This document shows positions 52,391-62,441 of a stretch of 64,000 bases of DNA, piece after piece (the stretch's first letter is position 1; every line of letters starts with the position of its first letter). The notes under the pieces were generated by a model. That model was not told the DNA's origin, did not search any database, and saw nothing but the letters and a program-made list of their open reading frames with translations. The DNA comes from Candidatus Poribacteria bacterium (GTDB lineage: Bacteria; Poribacteria; WGA-4E; GCA-2687025): NCBI GenBank assembly GCA_018644665.1, contig JABGQA010000058.1, forward strand, positions 359,893 to 423,892. Reading direction: 5' to 3'. Made by a program: the position numbers and the translations under genes.

Positions 52391-54667
52391 TTACTTGAGG
52401 ATGGTCATACGGCGCACGCTGCGGTGGTCGCCCGCGCGCAACTCGTAGACGTACACGCCGCTAGAGACATGTTCGCCGTTAGCGTTGCGGCCGTTCCAGT
52501 ACGCGGCCTTGGCGCCGTCGGCGTACATCCCTTGCGCCAGGGCGCCGAGCTCGAGCGTCCGCACCACGCGACCGTCTACGGCGTAGATGTGGATCGTCAC
52601 GTGGGCGGCTTCGCTCAGCTCGAAGGGAATCCACGTCTCGGGGTTGAACGGGTTCGGGAAGTTCGCCATCAGGCGCGTGCGGTACGGCTCGACGGCATAC
52701 GCAAACCGGAACCCGGTTTCATACGTCGCGCCGTTGAGGCGGAGGCGAGACGCCTCGATGACGCCCGACCGGACATCGTCGAGGTCCCGCGCCGCCTCGA
52801 AGACGACGTGCAACGATGATCCCGCGGCGTCGATCGGACGCGCTGCCGCGAAGGCGACACCCACGCGGCCCTCATGCGCGTGATGCGCGAGCATCGACGC
52901 CGGGCCTTCCGGGCCACCCATGTACGCCGTCACGGCCCGCAGCGCCACCGGGTCGAAGTCCAACCGCAGTTCACCCGCGAGCAGGTCCGGGACGTCGGAC
53001 GCGTCCAACGTCACGACGATGCGCGCTCCGGGGCGTGTCGATGACGCGACGCCCGACAGACCGTACGCGCCCACGACGGGAGCCACGCTCGGAGCGCCCG
53101 GCGCCTCAACAGGGAACTCGGTGATCAGCTCGACGTCGTGCTGGAGAATGAGCGACGCGTCAATCGCACCGACGCTGGCGTCGCCGTCCACATCGGCGAC
53201 GGCGATCGCGTCGGCGTTGCTCAGGGGCGACGACGCCCACGTCGGCGCCGACGTCTCGATCGGGAGCGTGACCGGGTCGCCGACTGAGTCCGTCGCGACG
53301 TATTCCAGCACCCACGACGCGTCGAAGGACGTTACCGCGCCGTTGCCCGTCACGTCGCCGTAGACGAGGTTGAGGACGGTGAACAGCCCGGAGGTCTCAC
53401 CCGAAGTCACCTGGCCTTCGTTCAGGTCGGCCTGCGCCAGTGTGACGACGCTCGTCGCTCCCGCCGCGGCGGCCGGGGCGACATCGAACGTTACGTTCAG
53501 CAGCACGCCGGCGCCGACCAGCGGCTCGCCGAACCCACCCGCGAGGGATGCCTGCAGCAGGCCTGCGGTGGCGATGTTCTGCTGGATGGACCATCCCGCC
53601 GGTATGAGCGCTCCCACGACCGCAGGCGTGGCGCCGGTGGGTGTTAGCAGCGCGGCATCGTACGTTATGCCGAGGCTGACACCTGTCACGGAGAGACTCG
53701 TGGCGTCCGTGATCGTGATCGGGATCGTCACGGAACTTGCGGCCTGTCCTTGGGTGTTCGCGACCGTGATCGTGGAAGCTGCGGGGAACGGCGACCAACT
53801 CGGGGAGCCGTCGGCTGCGGCATCGGTCGTCAGCTGCGCCTCGTTGGTCCCGGCTGGGTCTATCGCATACACGTCGATCTGGCCGGCCGCCTCGGACTGG
53901 AAGACGATGCGTGTGCCGTCGGGCGACCAGACTGGGACGCTCTCGACCGAGCCCGCGCGGACCACCACCTGTGATGGGTTGTAGGTCGCCGTATCCATCA
54001 CGAAGAGTTCCTTCTCACCCGTGCGGTCCGAGTCGAACACGATTTGCGTGCCATCCAGCGAGAAGGCAGCGCTCCCTTCGGCCGCCGCGTTGTTGGTTCG
54101 GTTGACGGGATTCTGCCCGTCAGCGTCCATGGTATAGATTTCCCAGTCGGTGTCGCGGTTGGTAGCGAACAGGATGCTCTGACCATCCGGCGACCATCGC
54201 GGATAGTTGTCGTTCACCCCGACGGAGTTCGTGAGGTTCGTCTGACCCGAGCCATCGGCCGCCATCACGTAGATTTCCCAACTCGCATCGCGGTTGCTAT
54301 CGAAGGCCACCTTCGACCCGTCTGGCGACAGCATCGGCGCCCCGTCGTCGCCGCCTGCTGTGGTGGTCAGCCGCACGGGGTGCGTGCCGTCCGCGTTCAT
54401 CACGTAGATATTCGCCGCTCCGCTGGCGTCCGACGTGAAGTAGATTCGGCTGCCGTCCGGCGAGTACGACGGCGACCGTTCGTTCGCCGCCGTGTTCGTC
54501 AGTTGGGTCACCCCTGTCCCGTCCGGGCCGACGGTGTAGAGGTCGTAGTTCCCCGACCGGTTCGAGTCGAACACGATCTTCGTTCCAGTCAGGTCGGCCC
54601 GCGAGCCACCAGTCAACGCTAGGAACGCCGCCGCCATGAGCGCCCATCTGATCCGTTGCGTCTTCAT
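52391..54667 (-). CDS. Exported PD40 propeller/cohesin/dockerin-like protein with FlgD/T9SS-like tail
   Basis: A 758-residue exported protein, the smaller paralog of the neighbour at 54724. After a signal peptide (ALMAAAFLALTGGSRA), residues 25-310 form about six PD40/TolB-like repeats, for example KIVFDSNRSGNYDLY and SPDGSRIYFTS. A cohesin-like domain (about 315-460) is followed by a dockerin-like pair (YGDVTGNGAVTSFDASWVLE and ADVDGDASVGAIDASLILQH) and a second cohesin-like domain. The last 85 residues contain NFPNPFNPETWIPFEL and end in VRRMTILK. The architecture combines cohesin and dockerin modules with T9SS-type export. The start at 54667 has AGGAG upstream; it lies 56 bases after the larger paralog. 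Confidence 0.85.
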   Translation of the reverse strand: MKTQRIRWALMAAAFLALTGGSRADLTGTKIVFDSNRSGNYDLYTVGPDGTGVTQLTNTAANERSPSYSPDGSRIYFTSDASGAANIYVMNADGTHPVRLTTTAGGDDGAPMLSPDGSKVAFDSNRDASWEIYVMAADGSGQTNLTNSVGVNDNYPRWSPDGQSILFATNRDTDWEIYTMDADGQNPVNRTNNAAAEGSAAFSLDGTQIVFDSDRTGEKELFVMDTATYNPSQVVVRAGSVESVPVWSPDGTRIVFQSEAAGQIDVYAIDPAGTNEAQLTTDAAADGSPSWSPFPAASTITVANTQGQAASSVTIPITITDATSLSVTGVSLGITYDAALLTPTGATPAVVGALIPAGWSIQQNIATAGLLQASLAGGFGEPLVGAGVLLNVTFDVAPAAAAGATSVVTLAQADLNEGQVTSGETSGLFTVLNLVYGDVTGNGAVTSFDASWVLEYVATDSVGDPVTLPIETSAPTWASSPLSNADAIAVADVDGDASVGAIDASLILQHDVELITEFPVEAPGAPSVAPVVGAYGLSGVASSTRPGARIVVTLDASDVPDLLAGELRLDFDPVALRAVTAYMGGPEGPASMLAHHAHEGRVGVAFAAARPIDAAGSSLHVVFEAARDLDDVRSGVIEASRLRLNGATYETGFRFAYAVEPYRTRLMANFPNPFNPETWIPFELSEAAHVTIHIYAVDGRVVRTLELGALAQGMYADGAKAAYWNGRNANGEHVSSGVYVYELRAGDHRSVRRMTILK

Positions 54668-54723
54668 CCGTCGATCTCCTGCGTGTGCGTCGTCGGTGTG
54701 TCTCGTGCTGAGAAGTCGTCTCA

Positions 54724-57700
54724 TCATTTCAGCACCACCATCCGGCGCATCGCCCTTTGCGATCCCGCGATCAGCTCGTAGACATACAGCCCGCTAGACA
54801 CCGCTTCGCCGAGCTCGTTCCTGCCGTCCCAGTACGCGGCGGCGTCGCGTACTGCGTGGACGCCCATCGCCCGACTCCCGATCTCCAGCGTCCGCACACG
54901 CTGGCCGTCCAGGCCGTATATGTGGATCGTGACGTCCGAGTCCTCGTTCAGCTCGAACGGAATCCACGTCTCGGGATTGAACGGGTTCGGGTAGTTCGCC
55001 AACGCCTGGAAGCGGTACGGCTCGATGTGGAACCGATACTCGAACGACGGGTCGAGGCGCGTCGCGTTGAGGCCGAGCCGCGACGAACGGATCGCGCCGT
55101 CCACCGGGCCGTCAAGGGAGGGAAGCGGCTCGAAGACGACGTTGAGCGTCGCGTCGCGCGCGGCGATGGGCTTCGCCGACGCGAACGCCACGCCCAGCCT
55201 CCCTTCGTCCTCGGCGTGCACGAGCAGCGGCGGCTTCCCGCCTTTCGACTTGCGCTCGAGGTAGACCGTCACCGGGCGGACGACCTCCGCGTCGAACTCC
55301 AGTGCGAGTTCGCCCGCGTAGAGGTCGTCGATGCCCGCGGCGTCCAGCGAGACGGTGATGCACGCGTCCGGTCGCTCGGAGGTCGCACTCGCCGTCAACT
55401 GGTAAGCGTCCGGCGAGACAGCGCGGCTCGGAGCGGCAGGAGTGTCCGCCGGGAACGCCGTGATGATGTCCACGTCGTGCTGGAGGATCAGCGACGCGTC
55501 CATGCTCTGCACGATGGCGTTCGCGTCGACGTCCGCGACGCTGAACGCGTCCGCTTGGGTGAGCGGCGCCACGCCCCACGTCGGCGCGGTCGTCTCGATG
55601 GGGAACGTCGTCGTCTGGCCGATCATGTCCTTCGCGACGTACTCCAGCACCCACGACGCGTCGAACGCGGTGACGTCGCCGTTGCCCGTGACATCGCCGT
55701 ACTTGAGCGTCACGACGGTGAGCGTCCCGGACACGATCGTCGACGTCACGCCGCCCTCGTTGAGGTTCGCTTCCGTGATCGTGAGCGCGCTCGTCGCTCC
55801 GACGGTCGCCGTTCCACTCACGTCGAACGCCACGGTCGCCAGGACGCCGCCACCGACGCCCGTGATCGGGTCCTCGAAGCCGCCCGCCATCGAGAAGCTG
55901 AGCGTCCCGGCGGAAACGACGTTCTGCGCCAAACCCCACGTTACCGGGACCATCGCGCCACGCGTGACTGCGGTCGTGCTCGCCCCGTCGTCTTGCGGCG
56001 TGATGATCGCGGGGTCGTACGTCAGCGTGATCGTGACGCCCGTCAGGTCCAGCCCGCGGACGTCGGTGATGTTGATGGGGACGGTCGCGACGCGACCTAC
56101 CTGTCCCTGCGTGTCGACTGCGGTGACCGTCGCAGTCGAGGGGAACGGACCCCAAGACGGGTGCGCGTCCGCCTGGCCACTGGTTGTTATCCGGATGACG
56201 TCCGTGCCGTCCGCCGCCATGTGGTACAGATCCGTTGTGGCCTGCGAATCGAGCTTGGAGCGGAACACGATGCGCGTCCCGTCTGGTGACCACGACGGGT
56301 CACCATCAAACACCGCGTTGTTGGTGATGTTCGTCTGGCCGGTGCCGTCCGGGTTCATCAGCAGGATTTCCTGGGCGCCGGCGCCGTCAACGTCCTCCTG
56401 GAAGGCGATCTTCGAACCGTCAGGTGACCACCTGGGGAGAATGTCCTGGACCGCGTTGTTCGTGAGTCTGGTCTGCCCTGATCCGTCGGCGTCCATGACG
56501 TAGATCTCGGACAGACCGCCATCGCGTTGGGACTGGAAGACGATGCTGGCGCCGTCGGGCGACCACGACGGGTTGACGTTCCCGAGGCCGTCGGTCGTCA
56601 GACGCACGATCGTCGTCCCATCGGCGTTCATCTTGTAGATGTCGGTCTCGTTGGTGGCAGTAACCTTGCGCTTGAAGGCGATCACGGTCCCATCGGGCGA
56701 CCATGCGGGGCCTGAGTCGTTGTCGACCTGCCCGGTCGTCACTTGCACGACGCCCGTGCCGTCGGCGTTGCTGACGAATATGCCCGGGAGGCCGTTCAGG
56801 TCGGAGTCGTACGCGATTTTCGTCCCGTCGGGCGACCAATCGGCTTCGGACTCGCGCTCTGCGGTGGATGTCAGGCTGACCTCGTTCGTGCCGTCGTAAT
56901 CGACGGTCATGATGTCGCCGTCACCCCGGTAGAAGAGGATCTTCGTCGCAGTGAGGTCGCCCGACCGGGGCGTGATGACGGACGTGCCGGCCGCCGCGAG
57001 GACGCTCGAACCCATGGGCCCGTTGTGGTTGACGGTGAGCGTCGCGGCGTCGGAGCCAATGGCCGTCGGCGAGTAGGTCACTGTGACCGTCTGCGTCTGG
57101 CGGGGCAGGAGGCTGAACGTCGTCGGCAATGCCGAGAACAGGCCGTTGTCCGAGGTGATCCCGGACACGTTCAGCGTGCCGGCCGCCTGGTTCTTGACTG
57201 TTAGCGTCGTCGTGCCGCTGGAACTCGCCTCAGACTGAACCGCGATGCCGTCCGCAGCTTCAAGGACGATTGGGAATGGCGACCAGTGCGCCGCCTTGTC
57301 GTCGCCCGCTGCGGTCGTCACTTGCACTTCGTCCGTGCCGTCGGCCGCCATCGAAAACAGGTCCCACGTCCCTGTAGTGTTCCTATCGAAGATGATCCTG
57401 CTGCCGTCCGCGGACCACACCGCCGTGCCGTCGGACACGCTGTTAGCCGTGAGCTTCACGCGATTGGCGCCACTGATGTCCATGACGTAGACATCGGTAT
57501 CGCCGTCCTCGTCGGACACAAACAGGATCTTGGCGCCATCCGGCGATGGAACGGGATCCTGGTCGTTTACGGCGTTGTTGGATAGGTTCAGCGGGTTCGC
57601 GCCGTTGGCATCCATGACGTATATCTGGGGATGCCCGTCGCGCTGCGATACGAACAGCAGCTTCTGCCCGTCGGGAGTCCACCGCGCCCAGGAGTCATGT

Positions 57701-59259
57701 GTGCCGGCGATGTTGGTCAGATTCGTTGGGCTCGATCCGTCGATGTTCATTGTCCACACGTCGGCAAATGCACCCTCCGCATGGAACGCGATGGTCGTTC
57801 CATCAGGGGATATCTGCGGGAACGACTGAGGTGTGCCCGCATCGTTCGTGAGGTTCACGATGTGTGTGCCGTCCGCATACATCATGTAGATGTCGTAGGA
57901 GGTGTCGCCCCTGGCCCACACGATGCGCGACCCGTCCGGGGACCACGCAGGGTGACGGTCCAATTCGGCGAAATCCGTAAGCCGACGCTGGTTGGCGCCG
58001 TCGTAGTCCATCGCATAGAGCTCGACGTTGCCGTCACGTGCGGACTGGAAGACGATGCTCGTCTCCGTGAGGTTCCCCGGCGGGATGACCGCAGTCCCCG
58101 TCGCCCCGATGACGCTGGAGCCCATCGGCCCGTCGTGCGTGACGGTGATCGTCGTGGAATCGGCGCCGGTCGCGACCGGTGAGTACGTCACCGTGACCAC
58201 CTGCGTCAGCCCGGCGGCGAGGTTGAACGTCGTCGGCGCAGCCGTGAAGAGCGCGTTGTCCGACGTGATGCCGGACACGCTCAGTGCAGACACGGCGTCC
58301 TGGTTCTTCACGGTGAAGGTTGCGGTTCCGGGCATCCCGACATCGACGGTTCCGGCGTCCACGCCGTCCGCACCTTCGAGGAGGAAGGGGAACGGCATCC
58401 AGTTCGGGTTGCTATCGTTGTCGGCTCCCGTCGTGAGCTGGACTTCGTTCGCCCCGTCCGGGTCGCTGGCGTAGATTACGCCGTTGCCCGCGGGGACGCC
58501 GTAGTACACGATGCGCGTGCCATCGGGCGACCACGACGGGCTCCAGTTGGCGAACGCGTTGACGGTGATCGATGCCTGGTTCGCGCCCGTGCTGTCCATC
58601 ACGAAGATGTCCGCATCGCCGTCGCGCGTTGAGGCGAAGACGATCTTCGTCCCGTCGGGCGAGAACCCCGGTTCGTGGTCGTCGACGCCGCTGTTGGACA
58701 GATTTGTCTGATTCGCGCCGTCCGCGGCGTCCATGACGTATACCTGCCACAGGCCGTCTCGGTTCGACGTGAAGACGATCTTCGTCCCATCGGGCGACCA
58801 GCGCGGGTAGTTGTTGCGGAACGAGCTGCTCGTGAGATTGACGGGGTTCGCGCCGCTGATGTCCGCGACGATGATGTCGCTGGGCGTCGAACCAGACGTA
58901 TAGGCGATCTTGGTCCCGTCAGGCGAGATGTGTGGATTGCCCTGAGCAGCCGAGCCGTCGTTCGTGAGATTCACGACGTTCGAGCCGTCGGCGTGCATCG
59001 TGAAGATGTCACGGAAGCTGTCGCCTTGCGCAAAGGCGACACGCGAGCCGTCCGGCGACCACGTCGGATGGATGCTGACCTCCGGGAAGTTGGACACTCG
59101 GCGCTGGTTCGTGCCGTCGTAGTCCATCACGTAGACTTCGGCCACGCCGTCCCGCTGCGACGTGAACGCGATCTTCGTCTCGGCCAGGTTCGCCCACGAC
59201 GACGCAACATAAAACATCGAAAGCACGCACATTAATACGAACATGCACCGCTTCTGCAT
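54724..59259 (-). CDS. Giant exported triple-propeller protein with cohesin, dockerin and FlgD/T9SS-like tail
   Basis: A 1511-residue exported protein. After a signal peptide it has three PD40/TolB-like propeller blocks, about 25-300, 400-680 and 780-1060, each built from repeats such as SPDGTKIVFTSNRDG and ISGANRVKL. They are separated by Hydin/ASPM-like domains (about 300-395 and 680-770). A cohesin-like domain (about 1065-1215), a dockerin-like pair (about 1215-1290; YGDVTGNGDVTAFDASWVLE), a second cohesin-like domain and the FlgD/T9SS-like tail (NYPNPFNPETWIPFEL) ending MRRMVVLK follow. Propeller blocks appear duplicated within the gene. Probably a surface scaffold or sensor; no enzyme motif was seen. 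It is followed by the smaller paralog on the same strand. Confidence 0.87.
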   Translation of the reverse strand: MQKRCMFVLMCVLSMFYVASSWANLAETKIAFTSQRDGVAEVYVMDYDGTNQRRVSNFPEVSIHPTWSPDGSRVAFAQGDSFRDIFTMHADGSNVVNLTNDGSAAQGNPHISPDGTKIAYTSGSTPSDIIVADISGANPVNLTSSSFRNNYPRWSPDGTKIVFTSNRDGLWQVYVMDAADGANQTNLSNSGVDDHEPGFSPDGTKIVFASTRDGDADIFVMDSTGANQASITVNAFANWSPSWSPDGTRIVYYGVPAGNGVIYASDPDGANEVQLTTGADNDSNPNWMPFPFLLEGADGVDAGTVDVGMPGTATFTVKNQDAVSALSVSGITSDNALFTAAPTTFNLAAGLTQVVTVTYSPVATGADSTTITVTHDGPMGSSVIGATGTAVIPPGNLTETSIVFQSARDGNVELYAMDYDGANQRRLTDFAELDRHPAWSPDGSRIVWARGDTSYDIYMMYADGTHIVNLTNDAGTPQSFPQISPDGTTIAFHAEGAFADVWTMNIDGSSPTNLTNIAGTHDSWARWTPDGQKLLFVSQRDGHPQIYVMDANGANPLNLSNNAVNDQDPVPSPDGAKILFVSDEDGDTDVYVMDISGANRVKLTANSVSDGTAVWSADGSRIIFDRNTTGTWDLFSMAADGTDEVQVTTAAGDDKAAHWSPFPIVLEAADGIAVQSEASSSGTTTLTVKNQAAGTLNVSGITSDNGLFSALPTTFSLLPRQTQTVTVTYSPTAIGSDAATLTVNHNGPMGSSVLAAAGTSVITPRSGDLTATKILFYRGDGDIMTVDYDGTNEVSLTSTAERESEADWSPDGTKIAYDSDLNGLPGIFVSNADGTGVVQVTTGQVDNDSGPAWSPDGTVIAFKRKVTATNETDIYKMNADGTTIVRLTTDGLGNVNPSWSPDGASIVFQSQRDGGLSEIYVMDADGSGQTRLTNNAVQDILPRWSPDGSKIAFQEDVDGAGAQEILLMNPDGTGQTNITNNAVFDGDPSWSPDGTRIVFRSKLDSQATTDLYHMAADGTDVIRITTSGQADAHPSWGPFPSTATVTAVDTQGQVGRVATVPINITDVRGLDLTGVTITLTYDPAIITPQDDGASTTAVTRGAMVPVTWGLAQNVVSAGTLSFSMAGGFEDPITGVGGGVLATVAFDVSGTATVGATSALTITEANLNEGGVTSTIVSGTLTVVTLKYGDVTGNGDVTAFDASWVLEYVAKDMIGQTTTFPIETTAPTWGVAPLTQADAFSVADVDANAIVQSMDASLILQHDVDIITAFPADTPAAPSRAVSPDAYQLTASATSERPDACITVSLDAAGIDDLYAGELALEFDAEVVRPVTVYLERKSKGGKPPLLVHAEDEGRLGVAFASAKPIAARDATLNVVFEPLPSLDGPVDGAIRSSRLGLNATRLDPSFEYRFHIEPYRFQALANYPNPFNPETWIPFELNEDSDVTIHIYGLDGQRVRTLEIGSRAMGVHAVRDAAAYWDGRNELGEAVSSGLYVYELIAGSQRAMRRMVVLK

Positions 59260-59520
59260 CCTGACCCGTTCCTCTCAGCCTGAATCCGCTCTCGCGTCGG
59301 TTGGTGATGCCGCGTCGCGAGGCGCCCGGCGCGCTCCGACCCCTATCCCGCAACGGCGACTCATTCACATAGACGGGTCACCCGTGCGGAATCCGCCACA
59401 GAAATGCGCGGACTAATGCTGGGAGGGGAAACGGCGCCGCACGGAGGGTGACAGCGCGCAACCGGCGCGTAGAGGAGTGCGCCGCCGCAGGCCCCAGGGC
59501 CGGCGCCATGCGGCGTGTGT

Positions 59521-60888
59521 CTAGCGAACGGGGATGGGCATTACCCCGGGACTCGCGTCGCGCGACGCCTCGACGAAGCGCAGGTTGTCCGCGCGGCCGT
59601 TGAAGTCCCATCCGGCGCCGAAGAGCGCCACGCGCGTGATGACGGCCGGACGCGAGGAAGCGTCGTACGCGTGCATGGGGTTGCGGAACCATCCGCCGAG
59701 TCCCGCGCGCACCGCGTCGTCTGCGCACAGCGGCGCCAACTCAGCAAGCGTCGGCGAGGTGTACGTGTGCCATACGCCCTGTGGGAGCTTCGTAGACGTG
59801 CCGTGTGTGTCGTCGCCGATGGCGTAGAAGCCCTGGCGCCATCGGTGCGCCGTGCCTCTTTGGTCGAGATAGGCGATCTCGACACACACGGGGTACTCAG
59901 ATCCACCCGCCCAGCCTCCCCCGCGGAGGTTATGGCTGACGGACTTCACATCGACCTGCACCCGCAGGTCTGCGTGTTCCGAGACGTCGATGTTCACATC
60001 TCGAGCGATCCCAACGTGCGATCCGCTGGACCCGCCGCCGACGCGCGTGAATTGGATGACGTTCGAGGCTAATTCGCGGTCCCAGACGATCTCGGCGCCA
60101 CGGTGGCTGTTACTGAGGTCTTCGCCGAACCAACGCTGCGAGTCTCCGATGTCAGCGTCGAGTGTCGTGGGTGATGGGATGGCGCGTCTAATGCCCGCAG
60201 GAGCGACGATGGCTCTGCCCGTGATGTCGAAGGCAGACGGCGTTTCGCGCTTCCACGGCTGATCGTTCGATGTGATGTTCCCGTCCCGCTCGACTATGGC
60301 TCTCGTCACGCGGCGCCATTCCGCGCTGCCAGGGCCGAGGTCGTTCCATCGGCCAGGAGCGAGCCAGTTCATGTGGACGAAATGCTCGCCCTGCGGATAC
60401 ATGTTGTTCGGCTCGCGGTCCGCCCAGTTCGTGTAGGACGCGGGCTCCCCGCCGGCCCATCGCCACGCGCCCTCGCTACCGGCGTCCGTGAGGCCGATCC
60501 ACAGCGGCTCTTCCCCTCCGAAGGTCGATACCAGCCACTTCTGTTCGGCCGCATCGTCGATCGTGACTAGGCGCGCGCCCTGATCCGCGGCCTTCGCCTG
60601 GCCGTCGCGCCACGTGCCGGCCTCGATCACGCGGTAGGAGTTGCGAGTCGCCGGGTTGACGACCCACCGCGACGACGCAGCCGCCGGGCGCGCCGGCGCG
60701 CGCCGCACGATGGTAGGCGGACGAGTCACCCTCACGGGAGGGGCAGCGACCTTCGGGGGCGCCACGCGCGCCTCGCGTTCCCCGAGAGTGAGGCCTATCG
60801 CCAGGCACGTGACCCCGGTCAGGACCAGGAACACCGGGCCAAGGATGTGCCAGAGACGACGCCACCTGCTGTCCTTCGTCCTCGACAT
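59521..60888 (-). CDS. Membrane-anchored C-type lectin domain protein
   Basis: A 455-residue protein with one N-terminal transmembrane segment (LGPVFLVLTGVTCLAIGLTLG) and short cytoplasmic tail. A proline- and alanine-rich linker (about 50-85) leads to a C-type lectin domain (about 90-220) with the WIGLTDAGSEGAWRWAGGEP and EPNNMYPQGEHFVHM patterns, the latter giving an EPN sugar-binding motif. The C-terminal region, about 240-455, is beta-rich and unidentified. Likely role is carbohydrate or surface binding outside the membrane. The ATG at 60888 has GAGGGC upstream; a GTG at 60909 is possible. It is upstream of the giant propeller gene on the same strand. Confidence 0.82.
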   Translation of the reverse strand: MSRTKDSRWRRLWHILGPVFLVLTGVTCLAIGLTLGEREARVAPPKVAAPPVRVTRPPTIVRRAPARPAAASSRWVVNPATRNSYRVIEAGTWRDGQAKAADQGARLVTIDDAAEQKWLVSTFGGEEPLWIGLTDAGSEGAWRWAGGEPASYTNWADREPNNMYPQGEHFVHMNWLAPGRWNDLGPGSAEWRRVTRAIVERDGNITSNDQPWKRETPSAFDITGRAIVAPAGIRRAIPSPTTLDADIGDSQRWFGEDLSNSHRGAEIVWDRELASNVIQFTRVGGGSSGSHVGIARDVNIDVSEHADLRVQVDVKSVSHNLRGGGWAGGSEYPVCVEIAYLDQRGTAHRWRQGFYAIGDDTHGTSTKLPQGVWHTYTSPTLAELAPLCADDAVRAGLGGWFRNPMHAYDASSRPAVITRVALFGAGWDFNGRADNLRFVEASRDASPGVMPIPVR

Positions 60889-61010
60889 GTGATCGCCCTC
60901 GGAAGTCACCGGGTCACGATTGCCGCCGCCGCGCAGCGTGTTGCGTCAGGAAGAGTATACGGTACCTGCATAGTATACGCGCCCTTGGTAGGAACGCGGC
61001 CTGCGGGCAG

Positions 61011-61054
61011 GCCGTTGACGGGGGCCGGCCTCCGGGTCGGGCCCCGTCAACGGC
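61011..61054. repeat. Strong inverted repeat between acetate kinase and lectin genes
   Basis: A 13-base perfect arm (GCCGTTGACGGGG at 61011-61023 with its complement at 61042-61054) lies downstream of ackA on the - strand. A smaller palindrome (GGCCTGC/GCAGGCC at 60998-61013) abuts it. Probably a transcription terminator or RNA-stability element; no T run. Confidence 0.5.
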
Positions 61055-61131
61055 GCGCGCGCTGTGCCCGATGGCTGGGTGCCTTGCTACCCGCGATGTA
61101 CTAGCGTGGGCCCGTGCGGAGGGCCGCCCTG

Positions 61132-62328
61132 TCACGAGCTAGTCCCCGCGAGAACACTGCGCACCTCTCGAGCGATCATCAGATCTTCGCGCGCCCTGAT
61201 GAGGAGAACGCGGGCCCTGGAATCGGCGGTCGCGATGTCGGCATCAGGCTGCGTCTCACGGTTGCGCGCGTCGTCGATGCCGATGCCTAGCGTGCCTAGC
61301 CCGTCGCACACGCTCGCGCGCAGCGCCGCCGAGTTCTCCCCGATGCCGGCCGTGAACGCCAGCGCATCAAGGCGGTCGAGCGTCGTCGCGAGGCTGCCGA
61401 TGGCGCCCCGGACGCCCTCGGCGTACATGTCGAGGGCGAGTCTCGCGCGATCGCTTCCGGCGTTCGCGGCGGCCTCCACGGCGCGGTAGTCGGACGAGAC
61501 GCCCGAGACGCCGAGCAGCCCGGACTCCCGGTTCAGCGCGCGGTCCAGGTCCTCGACGTCGAGACCATGCGCGCGTTGCGCGTGCAGCAAGATGCCCGGG
61601 TCGACCGTCCCGGAACGCGTGCCCATCATCGGCCCTGCGAGCGGCGTGAACCCCATGGACGTAGCCACGGCAACCCCGCCCGCCGTGGCGGTCGCCGAGC
61701 ATCCGGCGCCAAGGTGGCACGTGATGACGTTGAGGCCCGACGGGGCGCGAGCCAGCATCTCGGCGGCCCGCGCGGCGCAGTACTCGTGGCTGATGCCGTG
61801 GAACCCGAATCGCCGGATCCCCCACTCCTCGTACCACGCGTATGGCAGCGGGTAGACGTAGCGATGGCGGGGCAGGTCGCGGTAGAACGCCGTGTCGAAT
61901 ACGGCCACGTGCGGCGCGTCCGGGAGCAGGCGCCGAGCGGCCTCGATGGCCCGAAGCGCCGGAGGGTTGTGCAGCGGCGCGACCGACGACAGTTCCGCGA
62001 TCCGGCGCGTGACGCGCTCGTCAATGCGCGTGGAGTCGCGCAGCGCGGTGCCGCCGTGCACCACCCGGTGCCCGACGGCGATCTCGTCGTTGAGTCTCAG
62101 CGCTCCCCGCTCAGAGAGCGTCTCCACGGCGACTCTCGTAGCGGCGAGATGGTCCTCCGCGTCGACGTCCGAGACACGCTCGTCGGCGCCGACGCTCACG
62201 CGGCACCCGGCCCGGCCCGCTCCGCCGCCCCAGTCAATGAGCCCGGTAGCGCACGCGTCCTCCTCCGAGGCGGTGAACGCGCTGAATTTCAGGCTGCTGG
62301 AGCCCGCGTTGATGACTAGGATACTCAC
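61132..62328 (-). CDS. ackA: Acetate kinase
   Basis: A 398-residue acetate kinase, converting acetate and ATP to acetyl phosphate (or the reverse, yielding ATP). Signature 1 is VINAGSSSLKF at the N terminus and signature 2 RRFGFHGISHEYC near 175. Other active-site features are RVVHGG, DTAFYRD, HLGAGCS and MGTRSGTVD. It starts at GTG 62328, since the ASKHA N terminus begins immediately after; no clear SD was seen. No phosphotransacetylase gene is in the window. Cytoplasmic. Confidence 0.93.
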   Translation of the reverse strand: MSILVINAGSSSLKFSAFTASEEDACATGLIDWGGGAGRAGCRVSVGADERVSDVDAEDHLAATRVAVETLSERGALRLNDEIAVGHRVVHGGTALRDSTRIDERVTRRIAELSSVAPLHNPPALRAIEAARRLLPDAPHVAVFDTAFYRDLPRHRYVYPLPYAWYEEWGIRRFGFHGISHEYCAARAAEMLARAPSGLNVITCHLGAGCSATATAGGVAVATSMGFTPLAGPMMGTRSGTVDPGILLHAQRAHGLDVEDLDRALNRESGLLGVSGVSSDYRAVEAAANAGSDRARLALDMYAEGVRGAIGSLATTLDRLDALAFTAGIGENSAALRASVCDGLGTLGIGIDDARNRETQPDADIATADSRARVLLIRAREDLMIAREVRSVLAGTSS

Positions 62329-62441
62329 GCTGGGGGGCCGCGAAGGCGGCTTCCCAGCACGTTGTCCTCGTGTGCTGCCGGCAGCGGGCGATGTCCGATT
62401 GGCGCCGACGCGCCCGGCCGTGCGCGGCACAGTCTCATGCC

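Noticed and set aside
54757..56289. A long open frame (about 510 codons) on the + strand opposite the giant propeller gene
   Set aside because: It is antisense to repetitive, GC-rich coding sequence. It has no SD, no family pattern and a composition typical of shadow frames.
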